Positions 4,697-5,865 of a stretch of 5,865 bases of DNA are shown one piece after another. The notes under the pieces were generated by a model that saw only the letters and a program-made list of their open reading frames with translations, ran no database searches and was not told the DNA's origin. This DNA comes from CAYONM01 sp964405325 (GTDB lineage: Bacteria; Planctomycetota; UBA11346): assembly GCA_964405325.1 (NCBI GenBank), contig CAYONM010000230.1, positions 1 through 5,865 of the forward strand, in the 5' to 3' direction. The stretch's first letter is position 1. Each line of letters starts with the position of its first letter. A program made the translations under genes and the position numbers.

Positions 4697-5865
4697 ATGA
4701 TCACGGCACGACCGGACCACATCCATCTCCAGGCGATGGCGGAAACTCCCGCCGCGTGCACATCCCGGATCCAGGCGGCCATCGATACCGCATCCCAAGC
4801 AGGCGGCGGCACCGTCTCCCTGAGCGGCGGCCGCTTCGTGGTCCGGACCATCATGTTGCAATCAGGGGTGCGCCTGCGCATCGAGGCCGGTGCCGTGCTC
4901 CAGGCGGATGCCGACCTGTCCGCTTTTCCCCTGCTGGGCGAAGGCCGCAAACACCTGATCTCCGCCCAGAATGCGACCGGCATCGCCCTGGAGGGAGCGG
5001 GCACCATCGATGGCAATGTGGATGCCGTGCTGCCGCGTACCCGCTGGGGCGGCTATGAGAAGCTCCCCTTCGAGCAACGGCTCTCCCCGCTGATCCGTTT
5101 CTCCGATTGCCAGGATGCGTTGGTGCGTGACCTGAAGATCATCAACACCCAGGGCTGGACCCTACATCCCTTCCGCTGCGATCGGGTCCGGATCCAGGGC
5201 CTGCGCATCGACAACCCGCTTGGCGTTCCCAACGGGGATGGCATCGACATCGACGGCTGCCGTGACGTTCAGGTGAGCGGCTGCCATATCGCCACCGGCG
5301 ATGACGGGATCATCATCAAGGCCAGTCGCGAGGCCCGCAGCTGTGAGCACATCACCGTCAGCGATTGCATCATCCGCACCTATTGCATCGGCCTGGGCCT
5401 GGGCGCTGGCGAATCGTACTGGCCAATGCGGCATATCTCGTTCAGCAATTGCAGCGTCCCCATGTGCAGCCGGATCATCGAGATCGGCCTGCTGGATCAG
5501 GGTCTGGTCGAGAACGTGAGCTTTACCAATATCACCGGCACCACCTACAATGGCTTCTGCCCCGAGCGCCCATTCTGCATCCATATCCAACAGCGCTATC
5601 CGGAGCATCCCTTGGGCGCGGTCCGGAATGTCAGCGTGCGAGGCCTCATGGCCACCACCCGCGGCCGCATCCTGATGACGGCAGTGGACGGCACGAGCAT
5701 CGAAGGGGTGACCTTGAGCGACATCCACCTGACGCTGCCAGAGATCGAAGAGCCCGGCAAGGCCCTGCAGGCCAGCAATTCGAAGCGCCTGGACGGGGTT
5801 GCGACCGACATCCAGACCGCCCGTGCCCTGCTGGTGCTGAACAATTGCCGGAAGGTGATGCTCCG
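4697..5865 (+). CDS. GH28-family-like (polygalacturonase-type) right-handed beta-helix protein, 3' truncated
   Basis: The frame stays open for 389 codons to the window edge. The N-terminus has the GH28 pattern: AAIDTASQAGGGTVSLSGG (27-45), then a strand leading to EAGAVLQADADLSAFP (63-78). Repeating beta-helix coils follow. Motif I is NGDGIDID (179-186) and motif II is GDDGIIIK (201-208), so the three aspartates expected of a polygalacturonase (D181, D202, D203) are present. In my eye alignment, motif III (normally G-H-G) reads CIG (230-232) and motif IV (normally R-I-K) reads R-I-I (259-261). The catalytic-site histidine and the lysine therefore appear replaced. GH28 enzymes hydrolyse galacturonan or rhamnogalacturonan; activity here is uncertain. 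There is no signal peptide, which suggests a cytoplasmic protein acting on imported oligosaccharides. It is divergent from AraC 2, its likely regulator. Confidence 0.88.
   Translation, partial: MITARPDHIHLQAMAETPAACTSRIQAAIDTASQAGGGTVSLSGGRFVVRTIMLQSGVRLRIEAGAVLQADADLSAFPLLGEGRKHLISAQNATGIALEGAGTIDGNVDAVLPRTRWGGYEKLPFEQRLSPLIRFSDCQDALVRDLKIINTQGWTLHPFRCDRVRIQGLRIDNPLGVPNGDGIDIDGCRDVQVSGCHIATGDDGIIIKASREARSCEHITVSDCIIRTYCIGLGLGAGESYWPMRHISFSNCSVPMCSRIIEIGLLDQGLVENVSFTNITGTTYNGFCPERPFCIHIQQRYPEHPLGAVRNVSVRGLMATTRGRILMTAVDGTSIEGVTLSDIHLTLPEIEEPGKALQASNSKRLDGVATDIQTARALLVLNNCRKVML

Noticed and set aside
4574..4861. 96-residue N-terminal extension of AraC 2
   Set aside because: It overlaps the start of the GH28-like gene on the other strand, reads as His/Cys/Gly-rich shadow sequence and would remove the divergent promoter region.
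5162..5728. 188-codon minus-strand open frame rich in Ala and Asp
   Set aside because: It is antisense to the GH28-like gene. The Asp/Ala richness is the complement of the Ile/Val-rich beta-helix codons.

Overview
The window is about 60% GC, uses the standard code and reads as bacterial carbohydrate-utilisation DNA. It holds two AraC-family regulators, a TIM-barrel glycoside-hydrolase-like protein, a GH28-type right-handed beta-helix protein and a lone exported leucine-rich-repeat (LRR) protein. That mix is typical of the PVC superphylum (Lentisphaerota/Victivallales, Verrucomicrobiota, Planctomycetota). The assignment is an inference from gene content; there is no rRNA or other marker to prove it.

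Layout. (1) 1-211: the last 26 codons of a plus-strand gene, then an AT-rich stretch with three imperfect direct repeats of AGTGCATGGCAACAAAAA-type sequence. This looks like the end of a mobile element, possibly IS21-like. (2) 212-2392, minus strand: a two-gene unit, the TIM-barrel protein followed by AraC regulator 1. They are separated by 54 bp that contain a near-perfect palindrome. (3) 2393-2672: a 280-bp divergent intergenic region rich in dyads and direct repeats. (4) 2673-3629, plus strand: the secreted LRR protein. (5) 3630-3688: a short convergent gap. (6) 3689-4573, minus strand: AraC regulator 2. (7) 4574-4696: a 123-bp divergent control region. (8) 4697 to the right edge, plus strand: the GH28-like gene, still open where the window ends.

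How it may work together (inference): each AraC regulator has an N-terminal sensor region and two C-terminal helix-turn-helix motifs, and each sits beside one enzyme-like gene. The simplest model is two small sugar-responsive units. AraC 1 would be co-transcribed with the TIM-barrel gene, and AraC 2 would be divergent from the GH28-like gene. Neither enzyme-like protein has a signal peptide, so both probably act inside the cell on imported oligosaccharides. The LRR protein is the only exported product.

The points most worth a second look are four. The GH28-like protein keeps the catalytic aspartates but appears to lack the usual histidine and lysine. The repeat array at the left edge looks like a transposon end. 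The 2393-2672 region contains direct repeats spaced 20 bp apart. A strong Shine-Dalgarno plus ATG after the LRR gene leads only into antisense sequence. No unmistakably new system was found.
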